Source: a virus. From it: 64,000 nt of DNA. The translations under genes and the position numbers were made by a program. The notes beneath the pieces were generated by a model. The model did not search any database, was not told where the DNA came from, and saw only the letters and a list, made by a program, of their open reading frames with translations. The stretch is from positions 124,001-188,000 of the IMG/VR virus record IMGVR_UViG_3300041411_000129; one strand, 5' to 3'. Position 1 is the first letter of the stretch, and the number at the start of each line of letters is the position of its first letter. Positions 26,523 to 36,297 of this stretch are shown here, piece after piece.

Positions 26523-27001
26523 CTCCCAACGGCGAAGTGTATCACCATATCGGTCTCCATGATTTCGGTAAAGAGATTACTCCGTTCACGGAAGGTACTC
26601 CTCTGTATAACCTGATCATGGGTAAGACTGTGAAGGATGACTTCACTTCGCAGCTGATGTTCCTTGAAGCTTACGACGAAACCTTCGGTATCTTCGATCA
26701 CGCTACCTACGACCATAACGATCCAATGTCTATCATCGCGATGCATCCATCCGAGGATATGGTTACTGGGTCACGGTTGGTGTCGTATTCGAGGGAGCTG
26801 ATGGCTTGTCGTATTCCTGAGCTGACCAATAAGCCTATCGATGAGTTGATGCGATTACCCAAGTGGTATTTGGATGATCTGCTCAAAGATGGGCGTAAGG
26901 CGCGGCATCGGGAAGATGCTGAAGTGGAGAAGATGCAAAACGATCTTAAGGCTAGTGCAGAAGCTGCGGCTAATCGTACTCAAGGGAACGAGCAGCCGTA
27001 G
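26474..27001 (+). CDS. C-terminal part of the 24657 gene in the -1 frame
   Basis: This frame has a TGA at 26471-26473 and is then open to the TAA at 26999-27001. After the T run it reads FFYPTPPQNAKAVKLTPNG and continues as a plausible acidic globular domain, ending in a helical polar tail. GTG 26537 is the first possible start, but only weak GGCGAA precedes it, and the residues before it look coding. Joined to the upstream frame the protein is about 780 residues. A separate gene starting at 26537 cannot be excluded. Confidence 0.65.
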   Translation, partial: SFFYPTPPQNAKAVKLTPNGEVYHHIGLHDFGKEITPFTEGTPLYNLIMGKTVKDDFTSQLMFLEAYDETFGIFDHATYDHNDPMSIIAMHPSEDMVTGSRLVSYSRELMACRIPELTNKPIDELMRLPKWYLDDLLKDGRKARHREDAEVEKMQNDLKASAEAAANRTQGNEQP

Positions 27002-27004
27002 ACA

Positions 27005-27038
27005 GCATAAAGGGCGGGGTAATCCCCGCCCTTTATGC
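27005..27038. terminator. 15-bp terminator hairpin between convergent genes
   Basis: Perfect stem 27005-27019 with 27024-27038 around TAAT; the stem begins GCATAAAGGGCGGGG. Confidence 0.85.
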
Positions 27039-27043
27039 CCTTA

Positions 27044-28381
27044 TCAACCTTTCAGCACTGACGCAACGTCTTTGCGATGTTGTGCGATAGCGAGGTTCTC
27101 GACAATAGTCAGTTTTGACTTATTCTCGATGGAGAAGCTATCGACCTTCTTCACGACGACGAGGGTTGCCTTGCAGAGATCGTACGACACCTTGTTACGT
27201 GTATCGGTCAAGAAGCCCATGCACTGACTGATTGCAGTGAAGCCGGTCAGTACAGATGCCAGAGACTTCAGGAACGGTACGAGCTTGTTGGCGTAGACTT
27301 GTTCCAACCCAGGCTTGAGACCTTTGTTGTTGAAGCCCTTAACCTTGGCCAGTACTGGATCGGTGCGACCACGCGCCCAGCTGATAGTGCTACTGATCTC
27401 TTCAGCCCACTTGGTAGGCTTGTATTCGATGATGAGCTTCTTGAAGTCATCTTCTTTGATCTGCGTACGCTCGTTCATCTGACTGCGGTAAGCGCCCTTG
27501 ACGTAGCTGGCGATCGATTCGAACGAAGTCAACTTACCGTTAACGTTCATCTTCTTGGCATCATAACCGTAGTTACGTGCCAGCATGACCAGCGGACCGC
27601 TGGCCATATCGAAGAGTTCCATCTTGGCGATAGCCACGTCAACATCAGCTTCGGTCTCAGCTTTACTCAGTTCGATAAGGAAACTTTCAACAGCCTCAGC
27701 GAATGGAGGAAGCTTGAGTTTGATAACCCCGCAGAGGGTAACCATTTCTGCAAGCTGCTTCTCAGGATCTTCTAGTTGCCGATCCTTGAAGCTATTCCAC
27801 TTACCGTTGATGTTGCGCATTTCGCTGCTGATGGTGCCATCGCGAGTACGACGTGCCATCTGCATGACGTTCGGGTTGTTTGCCAAGATCTTATCGACCT
27901 CAACAATGTACTTCTGGAGTTGACCGAGCTTCTGTTCAAGGTCGTCCACCGCAGCGGTCGCTTGGCCAGCCTGACTCAACCAGTTCCAGAGCTTGGTGAC
28001 CGCATTGATCACGTAAGCCAATACATCGCCCAGCGCGTTCACTACCGCCTCGTAGGCGGTCTTAACGAAGCTCTCAGTGGATACTTCGTAGTTGGTGCGG
28101 CTAGGCTCCTGAGTGAAGCTGTTGATCGGGTAACGATCGATCAACTTACCAAGCACTGGGTAAGTACCAGTCAGTGCTTTGATGTTCTCCATGTCGCTAC
28201 GGCAAACGTATTTACGCTTGACGATGGTTTCGTACGTTTCGAAGACCAGCATCATGTCGTCGAATTCTTTCGCATGGACGGGGTTAGGCGTCTCATCGAT
28301 GATCGCAACAGAGGTTCCTTCGTCGTTCTCAATCTCGGCGGATTCAACCGAGAGGTCGGCTAATGTGATACTGGCATTCAT
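27044..28381 (-). CDS. Inner-head-type protein, divergent paralogue
   Basis: The 445-residue protein has an acidic N-terminus, then EVSTESFV with S-T-E at 101-103 followed by a long amphipathic, Trp-containing helix (VINAVTKLWNWLSQ), and a helical body. This layout (leader, S-x-E, amphipathic helix, body) matches the tandem paralogues at 48584-53864 although the sequence is otherwise divergent. In phiKZ such inner-body proteins (gp93, gp95, gp97 class) are trimmed by the prohead protease after S-x-E and injected with DNA. It is last in the operon with a metalloprotease. Confidence 0.6.
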   Translation of the reverse strand: MNASITLADLSVESAEIENDEGTSVAIIDETPNPVHAKEFDDMMLVFETYETIVKRKYVCRSDMENIKALTGTYPVLGKLIDRYPINSFTQEPSRTNYEVSTESFVKTAYEAVVNALGDVLAYVINAVTKLWNWLSQAGQATAAVDDLEQKLGQLQKYIVEVDKILANNPNVMQMARRTRDGTISSEMRNINGKWNSFKDRQLEDPEKQLAEMVTLCGVIKLKLPPFAEAVESFLIELSKAETEADVDVAIAKMELFDMASGPLVMLARNYGYDAKKMNVNGKLTSFESIASYVKGAYRSQMNERTQIKEDDFKKLIIEYKPTKWAEEISSTISWARGRTDPVLAKVKGFNNKGLKPGLEQVYANKLVPFLKSLASVLTGFTAISQCMGFLTDTRNKVSYDLCKATLVVVKKVDSFSIENKSKLTIVENLAIAQHRKDVASVLKG

Positions 28382-28418
28382 GTTCTCGTCCCTCAGGTCA
28401 TGCAGATGAAAGGTGTAA

Positions 28419-28853
28419 TCAGGCAGCAGCTTCAGCGTCTGCTTTCAAGATGTTCACCGCTTGGGTGATCTTGTACTTGTTGACGCCGCTGGAGGCGTAC
28501 TCAGGCATTACCTTGATCAGCGTAGCGGCGAATGGTGCTTCACCAACCAGCTCATCGATGCAGCAGCCGTATACCAACTGGTAACGACGCGACCACAGCT
28601 GGAAGCCGTACTCGACAGCGCGATCAACGTCGAATGGAGCGACTTCGTTGATCTGGTACATGGTGCTACGAACTTCGCTGACGTTCTGGGTGTAGAAGTC
28701 ACGAACAGCACTGTCTTGCAGAGGAGCGCCCGGCAGGATGACCAGAGTTGCAGCCGCGCAACCCAGGACCGAAGCCAGCAGGTAACGACGATTTTCGATC
28801 TCGGTGCCTTCGGTGAGAGTGGCTACGAGTGCGTTGACTTTAAGTGGGTTCAT
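28419..28853 (-). CDS. Hypothetical protein, 144 aa
   Basis: Not recognised. One Ala/Leu/Val-rich hydrophobic segment (about 25-45, with a Cys) could be a membrane or buried helix. The ATG overlaps the stop of the upstream metalloprotease gene by one base, so the two are translationally coupled. Its strong codon bias suggests a well-expressed virion protein. Confidence 0.65.
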   Translation of the reverse strand: MNPLKVNALVATLTEGTEIENRRYLLASVLGCAAATLVILPGAPLQDSAVRDFYTQNVSEVRSTMYQINEVAPFDVDRAVEYGFQLWSRRYQLVYGCCIDELVGEAPFAATLIKVMPEYASSGVNKYKITQAVNILKADAEAAA

Positions 28854-30166
28854 TAGTTCAATCCTTTCAGGGAAGCGGACAATTCGTACAAACGATTGTT
28901 AGCAAGGTCTTCTTTAAGATCATTGGAAGCATGATCCTGACGAATACCCCGCATCATCTCATAGGTAAACGCGCCGATCTTACGAATCACATCGCCGAAG
29001 CCATGGATCTTCGAAATCTCTTCGTCGATCACCGCAAGGTCTTCAAGAGCAGTGATGCGCGTCTTCTTATCAAGGCTCTGATCCTTGAGTAGAGTAACCA
29101 ACTCGCGGCGAATCATAGCGATCCGCTGCTCTGGCTGCGGATACCTGTCACCGTCCAGAAGGCCAAGACCTGAGGTGAAGATAACGTTGATCGAGAAGGT
29201 CTTAGCAACACTCCAGATCGACGCAATTGCAAAGGCTGCACGTCCGGCTTCGGTCAGTGCTTTAAACGGCAGCCCGACGATCTGAAGACCGTTAGACAGA
29301 AGACCTACCCACTTGGCATCAAAGCCAGAGCGAGCAAACATGCCTTTAGCGCGTTCACGCTTAGCGATAGCGCGAACCAATGGAGCACCCAACATCCATC
29401 GAGCAGCGAACTGATCCGCTACTGTTTCAGCAAGACGCTTGTCATACCAGCGAGTGCCAGCCTTCTCTTGCATCCGAACGACCTGTCCTTGCATTACAAG
29501 GGCGGTGATCTCAGCAGGAGTGGCATCGTCAGGTAGATTCTTCGGGTCCATCGCAGAGAGCTTCAGAGCAGCCTTACCGATAAGAATGCGCTTCTCGAGT
29601 GGAACGTCAGGAGTGATGGCACCAACAACCTCAGCAAGGATGATGTTGGTACGCAGAGTCTCACACATGAACTCGTAGTTAGTCCAAGCATGGGCCAACT
29701 CATGGAAGTACAGAGCTGTGAGTTCTTCAGGTTCAAACAAACCTTCGAACATCGACTTGCTCATCTCCATGTCGTTACGCAGCTTCGTGAAGAAGCCCGT
29801 CACCTTACCCTTCTTCAGATCGACCGTACCTTCCACCAGCTGAACGCCGGTCAGGTTATTGAAGTCGTACTTCTGGATGCGCTTGAGAGCATCGAGGTTG
29901 ATCGGGTTGATAGCGTTTAGGTTGGGGAGATGACATTCGATTCGATACGATTCGAGGAAGTTCAGCTCTTCAACGTAAGTCGCTTCCATCCAGACACCGG
30001 TGGCGTCTTTGGCCAGCATGGTGATCTCAGCTAAGAACTGCCGCACCGCGTGCGGATCGTCTTTGTGAGTCTGAGCTTGAACGAATAGTGCGGTGATTTG
30101 CTTCGGTAATTCGGAGTTCGTTTGGAAAGCAATTGCCTCCAACGACTCACTAATCTTACTGGACAT
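28853..30166 (-). CDS. M48-like zinc metalloprotease in the virion gene block
   Basis: The 437-residue protein contains FHELAHAW with HExxH at 155-159 and, about 88 residues later, AETVADQFA with the E-x3-D pattern (E247, D251) that gives the third zinc ligand in M48 peptidases. This arrangement marks a gluzincin zinc protease. Residues 290-335 are hydrophobic and could touch membrane, as in M48 enzymes. It is the first gene of a minus-strand operon ending in an inner-head-type protein, so it may be packaged and act on host or virion proteins after injection. It differs from the serine-type phiKZ prohead protease. Confidence 0.75.
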   Translation of the reverse strand: MSSKISESLEAIAFQTNSELPKQITALFVQAQTHKDDPHAVRQFLAEITMLAKDATGVWMEATYVEELNFLESYRIECHLPNLNAINPINLDALKRIQKYDFNNLTGVQLVEGTVDLKKGKVTGFFTKLRNDMEMSKSMFEGLFEPEELTALYFHELAHAWTNYEFMCETLRTNIILAEVVGAITPDVPLEKRILIGKAALKLSAMDPKNLPDDATPAEITALVMQGQVVRMQEKAGTRWYDKRLAETVADQFAARWMLGAPLVRAIAKRERAKGMFARSGFDAKWVGLLSNGLQIVGLPFKALTEAGRAAFAIASIWSVAKTFSINVIFTSGLGLLDGDRYPQPEQRIAMIRRELVTLLKDQSLDKKTRITALEDLAVIDEEISKIHGFGDVIRKIGAFTYEMMRGIRQDHASNDLKEDLANNRLYELSASLKGLN

Positions 30167-30273
30167 AAATCGACTCCTGCCCCAGTGGGTATCATAGCAA
30201 TTAGAGTAACGGACAATCGTACAAATTTAATCCCGTGACCAATACTTTACAGGAACGTAGATCCGAGGTAGCA

Positions 30274-32094
30274 ATGAAGAAGTTTCTTACACCACAAGAG
30301 ATCGATGTACATCTCGCACACATTCCAAAAGATCAAATTGTATCGCGTGAATGTAAACATGCGACTTACGTTCGCCATCGTGGTGGCGAGCAGCAAGACT
30401 GCTTGGTGATCAAAGAGTGGGTCACCCTCGCTGATGGTTCACGCTTCCCACGTATCCGTACTGTGGAGAACTATAAGCGTCCGTATTGGGTAACGAAAGA
30501 ACCGTTCCGCACACACCCAGATAAGATTCAGTTCGAAGAGCTGAAACGTCTGGACGTGTTCCGTGTACCGCAGTGCAAACTGCGTCAGGATATCTGCTTC
30601 CGCATCCGTGGACTTCAGCCAAACAACCCAATGAAGGTCTTGGCACGCAGCCCTTATCTGTACGGCCTCGACACAGGCCCTGAAGTCTTCATGAAGCAAA
30701 GCTACGCTGACAAGTGGCCCAATGCATTCATGCCGAACCAAGTCTCTGTAATCGACGCCGAGACCGATGTAAACGGCATTCTTCACGATAAGCTTCAACT
30801 GCCGATTCTTTGGTCGTTGGTTAGCGATGATGAGATCGTCCTCTACGTGAACGATGCGTGGGCTGGCGATATCGACAACTATGCTGAGCAAGTTCACAAA
30901 GAATACCAGCAGGTGATCGGTCAATGGGCTGAGGCCATCCGTAAGAAGATGACCAACAAGAAGTCCGGTGAATGCCCAGAATGGGTAGACATGATCGAGA
31001 AGATCCCTGTTCGCGTTGTGCGTCTGAAGAATGACTTCGACATCACCAAGGCAATGGTTGATCGTCTGCATGAAACACAACCGGACCTCGTTACTGGCTG
31101 GAACGTATTCTTCGATGCTAAATGTATCGAGAACTCTGTTCTGAATGCTGGCTACGATTTGGCTGACATCATGTCCGATCCTCGTGTTCCTTACGAGTAT
31201 CGTGGTGCCCTGCTTCGAGAAGGTCAGGCTGTTAAACGTACTTCGTCTGGGCGTGAGATGCGTCTTGATCCGCAAGAACGTTGGAACGTAATTCTCAATA
31301 CGGCCTCATGGCGCATGCAGGACATGATGCAGCTGTATTGGCAGTTGCGTAAGGCCAAGGGTAAGGAATCTGGTGGTTACGGCTTAGACGCTGTTCTAGA
31401 CCGTCAGTTGTCTGTGGGTAAGCTCAAGTACGATACCGAAGATACTTCGGTTCCGCCTGGGACACTTCACTGGCACATGGACATGCAGCGGAACTACAAG
31501 GTTCGCTACGGCGTGTACAACATCATCGACTCCTTGGCAGTTTGGGCGCTCGACAAGAAGAACCAAGACTTGAGTTCTCAGATCTCATCTCTTGCAGGTC
31601 CACTGGATTACTCCAACTTCAACTCACAGCCGAAGATCAACGTCACTGACATGCTCTTCAGTACGATGAAGAAGCTGGGCAAAGTAATCTGCTCCACATC
31701 CGATCAAATGGCCGACGAGAACGATGCACTTCTCTCCGGTAAGGATGGGTGGATCGTAACCTTCCCAAGCCACATCGTTGCGGATACTGGACTGTTCTTA
31801 TTCGAGGACATGCCAGAGATCAGATCCATGATCCACATGTTCAACGCGGATGCTGACGTGGAAACGACGTATCCGATTTCTGAGATCATTCAGAACCTTT
31901 CCAGTGAGACGACAATTGCAGAACCTTGTCGTGTGATGGGTGTAGGGCGTGAAGCATTGCGTCTTGCAAGTATCAACCTTACTGGTGGTCGAGTGAACGC
32001 GGTCGAGATCGTTGAATCCATCTGCAAGATGCCAATGTTCGACGAGTGGCTGGATCAAGCACTCCTAGACGTCGAAGAGATCAAAGCAGCATAA
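30274..32094 (+). CDS. Family B DNA polymerase, exonuclease/N-terminal half (split)
   Basis: The 606-residue product has the three proofreading motifs of family B: Exo I DAETD (D161, E163), Exo II TGWNVFFD (274-281) and Exo III YNIIDS (415-420). After these an EDMPEIRSMIHMFNADADV segment may correspond to the motif A region (SLYPS-like), but no K..NSLYG motif B or DTDS motif C follows before the stop. The palm and thumb must therefore come from a second gene outside this window. ATG 30274 has GAGG upstream; GTG at 30235 would add 13 residues. It lies alone between minus-strand virion operons and ends in a 15-bp terminator. Confidence 0.85.
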   Translation: MKKFLTPQEIDVHLAHIPKDQIVSRECKHATYVRHRGGEQQDCLVIKEWVTLADGSRFPRIRTVENYKRPYWVTKEPFRTHPDKIQFEELKRLDVFRVPQCKLRQDICFRIRGLQPNNPMKVLARSPYLYGLDTGPEVFMKQSYADKWPNAFMPNQVSVIDAETDVNGILHDKLQLPILWSLVSDDEIVLYVNDAWAGDIDNYAEQVHKEYQQVIGQWAEAIRKKMTNKKSGECPEWVDMIEKIPVRVVRLKNDFDITKAMVDRLHETQPDLVTGWNVFFDAKCIENSVLNAGYDLADIMSDPRVPYEYRGALLREGQAVKRTSSGREMRLDPQERWNVILNTASWRMQDMMQLYWQLRKAKGKESGGYGLDAVLDRQLSVGKLKYDTEDTSVPPGTLHWHMDMQRNYKVRYGVYNIIDSLAVWALDKKNQDLSSQISSLAGPLDYSNFNSQPKINVTDMLFSTMKKLGKVICSTSDQMADENDALLSGKDGWIVTFPSHIVADTGLFLFEDMPEIRSMIHMFNADADVETTYPISEIIQNLSSETTIAEPCRVMGVGREALRLASINLTGGRVNAVEIVESICKMPMFDEWLDQALLDVEEIKAA

Positions 32095-32098
32095 GGAA

Positions 32099-32132
32099 CC
32101 AGCACACTACAGATCGCTCTGTAGTGTGCTGG
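32099..32132. terminator. 15-bp terminator hairpin between convergent genes
   Basis: Perfect stem CCAGCACACTACAGA (32099-32113) with 32118-32132 around TCGC, followed by GGTTTATG. Confidence 0.85.
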
Positions 32133-32135
32133 GGT

Positions 32136-35078
32136 TTATGCCTGCAATGGCTGGTGAAGCTTGAAGTTCACTTCGATAGCGTCAACAACCGAGTACGTGC
32201 CATCGGCCTGAGCTTCCAGTGCCTTAGCAATACACAGACGAGACGAAGCGTCCGACAAGGTGATCACGTCGTAGTCTTTATCAGCACCACCCAACCCAGT
32301 GAGACTAGCGCCGATAACGTCGTTAGCACCGAGGTTGTTGTAGATGTCTGTTTCGATCACGTTACGAGATACACGCTGGTTATCGAGGCCTGCCACCACA
32401 CGAGCAATCGTAGTGACTTCCATCGCATCCCGAAGGTCAGTGTTACCGTACACCTCTTTGCTGACCCAAAGGGTCACTGTCAGAGACTGAGACGTGTGCA
32501 GAGTAACCAACTCACTGTCTTGTACAGTTGCTTCCACGAACTTCAGAGTGTTGCGCGGTTGGAAGAACAAGTCAGTACGTTCGAACAGTTCTTGACGAAC
32601 TGGAGCAAGCACTTCGTTGATCCACTCGTTGAGGATCTGAGGTACTTCCTTCACGTAAGTCAGATCGCCGCCTTTAGTAGCGTAGCGATACACGCCATCG
32701 AACAAGCAGACATCCCACCAGTGAATGACGTTACGCTCCGATTCGTAAATCGGATTGCCATTCTCATCGAGGACTGCATCGTTGATGTAATGCAGGACTG
32801 TCTTGTCGCCATCGGCATTAAGAACGAAGTCGCCCTTCTTGTGCTTGATCTTGAGTTGCTTGACGCCATCAACCACTTCAAAGACCGGCTGCTTGTCAGC
32901 ATCGAACTCGTAGTAGTTCTTATCCCACGTCTGGTAAACAACCTCATCGTAGGTCAGAACTTTACGAAGGCCAGCTAGATCCCGGCAAAGAGCCCACAGA
33001 CCAGTCAGCTCGTCACCAAGTTTCAGGGTCAGCTCTTCGTGATAGATACCGGTCGAATCATCAGGCAGAAGGAAGTCACCCAACACCTGATCAACAGCAG
33101 TGGTCGCCGCACCTTCAACAGTGTAATCGGACACCGACCAGATCAACGAGAACTCGTTAGTCAGGTAAGTAGACAGATTGCGTGCTTCCGGCTCGTACAT
33201 GCTGAAGTTCGACAGGTTTAGCTCATGGTCACCGTTGATGTCCCAGTTACTGTTGAGACGGAACGTATAGATGCGCTCACCGTTCTTAGCGATCTGCACG
33301 CCGTTAACGTAAGCATAGTCACTCTCACCGACAGGTTTGAATGCAAGCTGTACGTGAACCTGATCATCGCGCAGAGCTTGCCATGCGTCGTTAGACGAGC
33401 TGCGTACGGTCAGTAGATAACCCGCATCATCGCGAACGATGGACATGGTGTTGCTCGAGCTCACAGTCAAGCCCAAGGTATCGTTACTGGCAATGAACGA
33501 CTTGATGTCGATCTCTGGAGCGTTCAAGTAGTACGGCCGTACTTCGAAGTTGAAGTTAGCTGTGTCGAGAACGTAGTGCAGCGGAGTCCAGAGGTACGTG
33601 CCATCGGAGACCTTGTTGATCAGCGGATCACCCTTCAACAGATCGATCGCCTTACGGTCAGCATCTTTAACGATCGTCAGCACGCCATCGATATACCGAT
33701 ACAGAGTCTTCGGAGTCACAGTGAAGCGTTGACCATTGTCGATGACTGTTTCGTATTGCAGCAGATCAGCGATAGCGAACTTGGCCGTGATAACAGCGGA
33801 GTCGATACCGGTAGTCGCTACACCCGCTTCGTTCACCGGCATAGCGCGAGTGGCAAGGAAGGTACGTTCGGTGACCACGTCGGTAGGCTTCATCGAGTCA
33901 AAACCCAATTCGTCCAGAGTGGTCTTCATCTGCAAGTCACTGACAGGGATGATCGCATCGCCAACGGCGTTGCTGAGAACACGCTTACGACGCTCTTCAA
34001 ACGTCGGAGCATTAGCACCGCCACTGATTAGATCGGTGGAAACAATGCTGATGGTGTTCATCGTCGACAGCGGAGCTTTGTAGATACCAGCGTCATCGTT
34101 GTCAAGGTCGCTGTAAGTCGCTACAAACGCTTCTGGCGGCAAGCCCGACAAAGACATCGTCATCTCGCCTTTCGTCGTGTATACGTCAACACGGATGTCT
34201 TTCGTGGTGAGGTTGGTGGCGAAGTAAACGTACGGCAGCTCGATCGTCAGTTCGTTGTTCACCAACTTGTACAGAAGCGTTGGGTCAGTCGGGTCGAACG
34301 ATTGAATGCTGTTGGTCGTCTTGATCTCATCCCACCCTTTGGTAGCAGTGTTACGAGAGAACGCCCGGACGTAGTAGAACTTGTCGGTCAGGGTCAGAAC
34401 CTTCTTCAAGGACTTAGCGCCAGACAGACTGTAGGTGTACGACGTCAGCAGCATCTGCTTGATAGGCACATCGACACGAACCATCTCAACAAAGCCACCG
34501 CTGTTTGGATCAACGAGCGTGTTGACGTTCTGAGTCTTGACCTTGTTACCAGAAAGCTTCTGGAGAGGCGATGGACGGCTACCGTCGTAAACCACGTCAA
34601 TACCACCGTTCTTCTTCACGATGAAGTTGATGGCGTATTGGAAGGTAAACGCAGTGTTGTTCACGACGATCCGGGTATGCTTCGGAATCGTCAGGCGCTT
34701 AGTGCCGGTGTTACCGACAGGTACAGCGCTTGCCACGATCTCATCGACCGAGAAGAACCAACTGAACACGCCTTCGGAAGGACTGTCGAACATCCCCTCG
34801 AAGTCTTTGTCGGATAGGTGGTAGAACAGAGTCTCATCATCCACAGCCTGAATCGGATACTGGCGTGTGTTGAGAATCTGGTCTTCCTGAATACCAGCCA
34901 GCGCCAACACCACTGACATTTCCATCAGGTGAGGAAGTGGAGCTGAAGGATTGGTTACAATCGTGCCACCGTCGAGCGCTTCTTCGGTCATCCCCATCAG
35001 CAGAGGAATGATTCGAGTGGGCTCGTACTGCAACTCCGCCATCTCGTTGAGAATGGTGTTGTGATCAATTGTAGTCAT
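32136..35078 (-). CDS. Baseplate wedge protein candidate (gp6/J-like), 980 aa
   Basis: The largest protein in the window is beta-rich. Near residues 350-390 it reads SGGANAPTFEERRKRVLS followed by DAIIPVSDLQ, which resembles the GG.d.Et.eelR.Ril..P motif of baseplate J and T4 gp6-family wedge proteins. The family builds the ring joining tail tube and sheath to the baseplate periphery. It pairs with the minus-strand gene at 35091-36161, 12 bp upstream. Length is larger than gp6 of T4 (660 aa), fitting jumbo myoviruses. The assignment rests on one motif region and context. Confidence 0.5.
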   Translation of the reverse strand: MTTIDHNTILNEMAELQYEPTRIIPLLMGMTEEALDGGTIVTNPSAPLPHLMEMSVVLALAGIQEDQILNTRQYPIQAVDDETLFYHLSDKDFEGMFDSPSEGVFSWFFSVDEIVASAVPVGNTGTKRLTIPKHTRIVVNNTAFTFQYAINFIVKKNGGIDVVYDGSRPSPLQKLSGNKVKTQNVNTLVDPNSGGFVEMVRVDVPIKQMLLTSYTYSLSGAKSLKKVLTLTDKFYYVRAFSRNTATKGWDEIKTTNSIQSFDPTDPTLLYKLVNNELTIELPYVYFATNLTTKDIRVDVYTTKGEMTMSLSGLPPEAFVATYSDLDNDDAGIYKAPLSTMNTISIVSTDLISGGANAPTFEERRKRVLSNAVGDAIIPVSDLQMKTTLDELGFDSMKPTDVVTERTFLATRAMPVNEAGVATTGIDSAVITAKFAIADLLQYETVIDNGQRFTVTPKTLYRYIDGVLTIVKDADRKAIDLLKGDPLINKVSDGTYLWTPLHYVLDTANFNFEVRPYYLNAPEIDIKSFIASNDTLGLTVSSSNTMSIVRDDAGYLLTVRSSSNDAWQALRDDQVHVQLAFKPVGESDYAYVNGVQIAKNGERIYTFRLNSNWDINGDHELNLSNFSMYEPEARNLSTYLTNEFSLIWSVSDYTVEGAATTAVDQVLGDFLLPDDSTGIYHEELTLKLGDELTGLWALCRDLAGLRKVLTYDEVVYQTWDKNYYEFDADKQPVFEVVDGVKQLKIKHKKGDFVLNADGDKTVLHYINDAVLDENGNPIYESERNVIHWWDVCLFDGVYRYATKGGDLTYVKEVPQILNEWINEVLAPVRQELFERTDLFFQPRNTLKFVEATVQDSELVTLHTSQSLTVTLWVSKEVYGNTDLRDAMEVTTIARVVAGLDNQRVSRNVIETDIYNNLGANDVIGASLTGLGGADKDYDVITLSDASSRLCIAKALEAQADGTYSVVDAIEVNFKLHQPLQA

Positions 35079-35090
35079 GAGTACACCTTG

Positions 35091-36161
35091 TTAGAGACCC
35101 TTGGTCAGAGCCTTGTACTGTTCGTTTTCAATCCACCACTGGAGTTCGTTCGTTTCCAGATCGATCCATGGATAGCCGTTGTAGTTTGTCGCAGCGTAGA
35201 AGGCATAAGGCACTTTGGTGTATTTCTGAGTGCGGGTGGAATCTTGCATGCCTTTGTTAGTGCGAGCAATCCGGTAGTTGAATTCGAGCAACTGGATCGG
35301 ATCGTTATACACAGCGCCAACCGATGTAAAGGTTACGGAGAGTTGCTTGTTCTCAAACTCAGCCGCTTCCTCACGGTTAAAGCCGAAGCCTGCACCGATA
35401 GAAAGGTTGGTCGGTACGGAAGCACCGGTGTGGAACCACTGAACAATCTTCTGCCCATTCGTATCCAGTTTGAAGCGTTCAATACGAGTGAAGTAATCCA
35501 TCTCGTTCTGAATGCGTTGACTCGGATGGGGAATGATCGGACCAATCCGAAGATAGGTCATGTACAACAACCAAGTGTGGAACAATGCGAGAACCGCGTT
35601 GCCCTTAAAGTTGTTGAACGTACAGGTCAAGTCAAACCGACCGTTATACTCAGCGATCGAATCGTTCATAATCCAGGTCTCTTTAGCGATACCTTCAGGA
35701 CTACTATAGATGTTGACGCCGATGTCAGGCGGTGAGCTCATGGTCATGATGCTGTTTGTCAGCAATGTGATGTAAGGATTCAGGTTATCCACGAGAGCCG
35801 ATTGTTTGGCTGTCTTGTATGTTGTGGGGTCCAACATCATCCTTACAGCGTATTGATATGACAGAGGGTCTTGCGTCATAAGCGCAGCGAGTTGTCGGAC
35901 GGGCGATATGTTATCGTACGACAGGTTGAGGTTTGGGCGTGTAAACAGCACCAAACCTTGCAACTCTCTATGAAGCGGTAAAGGCGCTAAGTTGGGCAGT
36001 CGGTTGAGTCCGAAGAACATGTCGCTATAGCGGCTGAACTCGGCACCGGCACCCATAGTCCTGGAGATGCTATCAAGTAATGCGTAAGAGTTATCGAGTC
36101 CGCCAGCATCAGCCACGGACTTCATAATCGTGTTATAGAGAAAATCATCTGCTGTGGACAT
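35091..36161 (-). CDS. Tail/baseplate-region protein, 356 aa
   Basis: Not recognised. It lies upstream of, and in one operon with, the gp6/J-like gene. The body is mixed alpha/beta with many aromatic residues (WFHTGASVP; YAATNYNGYPWIDL) and no membrane segment or signal. It starts at ATG 36161 with leader CTGAGGTTTCCCATG, identical to the 15 bases at the start of the inner-head gene at 49771. A structural baseplate component is the most likely role. Confidence 0.6.
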   Translation of the reverse strand: MSTADDFLYNTIMKSVADAGGLDNSYALLDSISRTMGAGAEFSRYSDMFFGLNRLPNLAPLPLHRELQGLVLFTRPNLNLSYDNISPVRQLAALMTQDPLSYQYAVRMMLDPTTYKTAKQSALVDNLNPYITLLTNSIMTMSSPPDIGVNIYSSPEGIAKETWIMNDSIAEYNGRFDLTCTFNNFKGNAVLALFHTWLLYMTYLRIGPIIPHPSQRIQNEMDYFTRIERFKLDTNGQKIVQWFHTGASVPTNLSIGAGFGFNREEAAEFENKQLSVTFTSVGAVYNDPIQLLEFNYRIARTNKGMQDSTRTQKYTKVPYAFYAATNYNGYPWIDLETNELQWWIENEQYKALTKGL

Positions 36162-36297
36162 GGGAAACCTCAGTCTTTCGTTTATTCCTAGAAATACAAA
36201 GAGAAGGGATGCGCCCCTTCACTGAAAACCATCACCATCCCCCATCTAAGCAGGCGGTTTATCCAGCGGCGATAATTGCCTTAGGAGTAAAATAAAG

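Noticed and set aside
26537-27001. Independent gene starting at GTG 26537
   Set aside because: The ribosome site is poor, and the frame is coding-like right back to the T8 run, so continuation by frameshift is favoured; not fully excluded.
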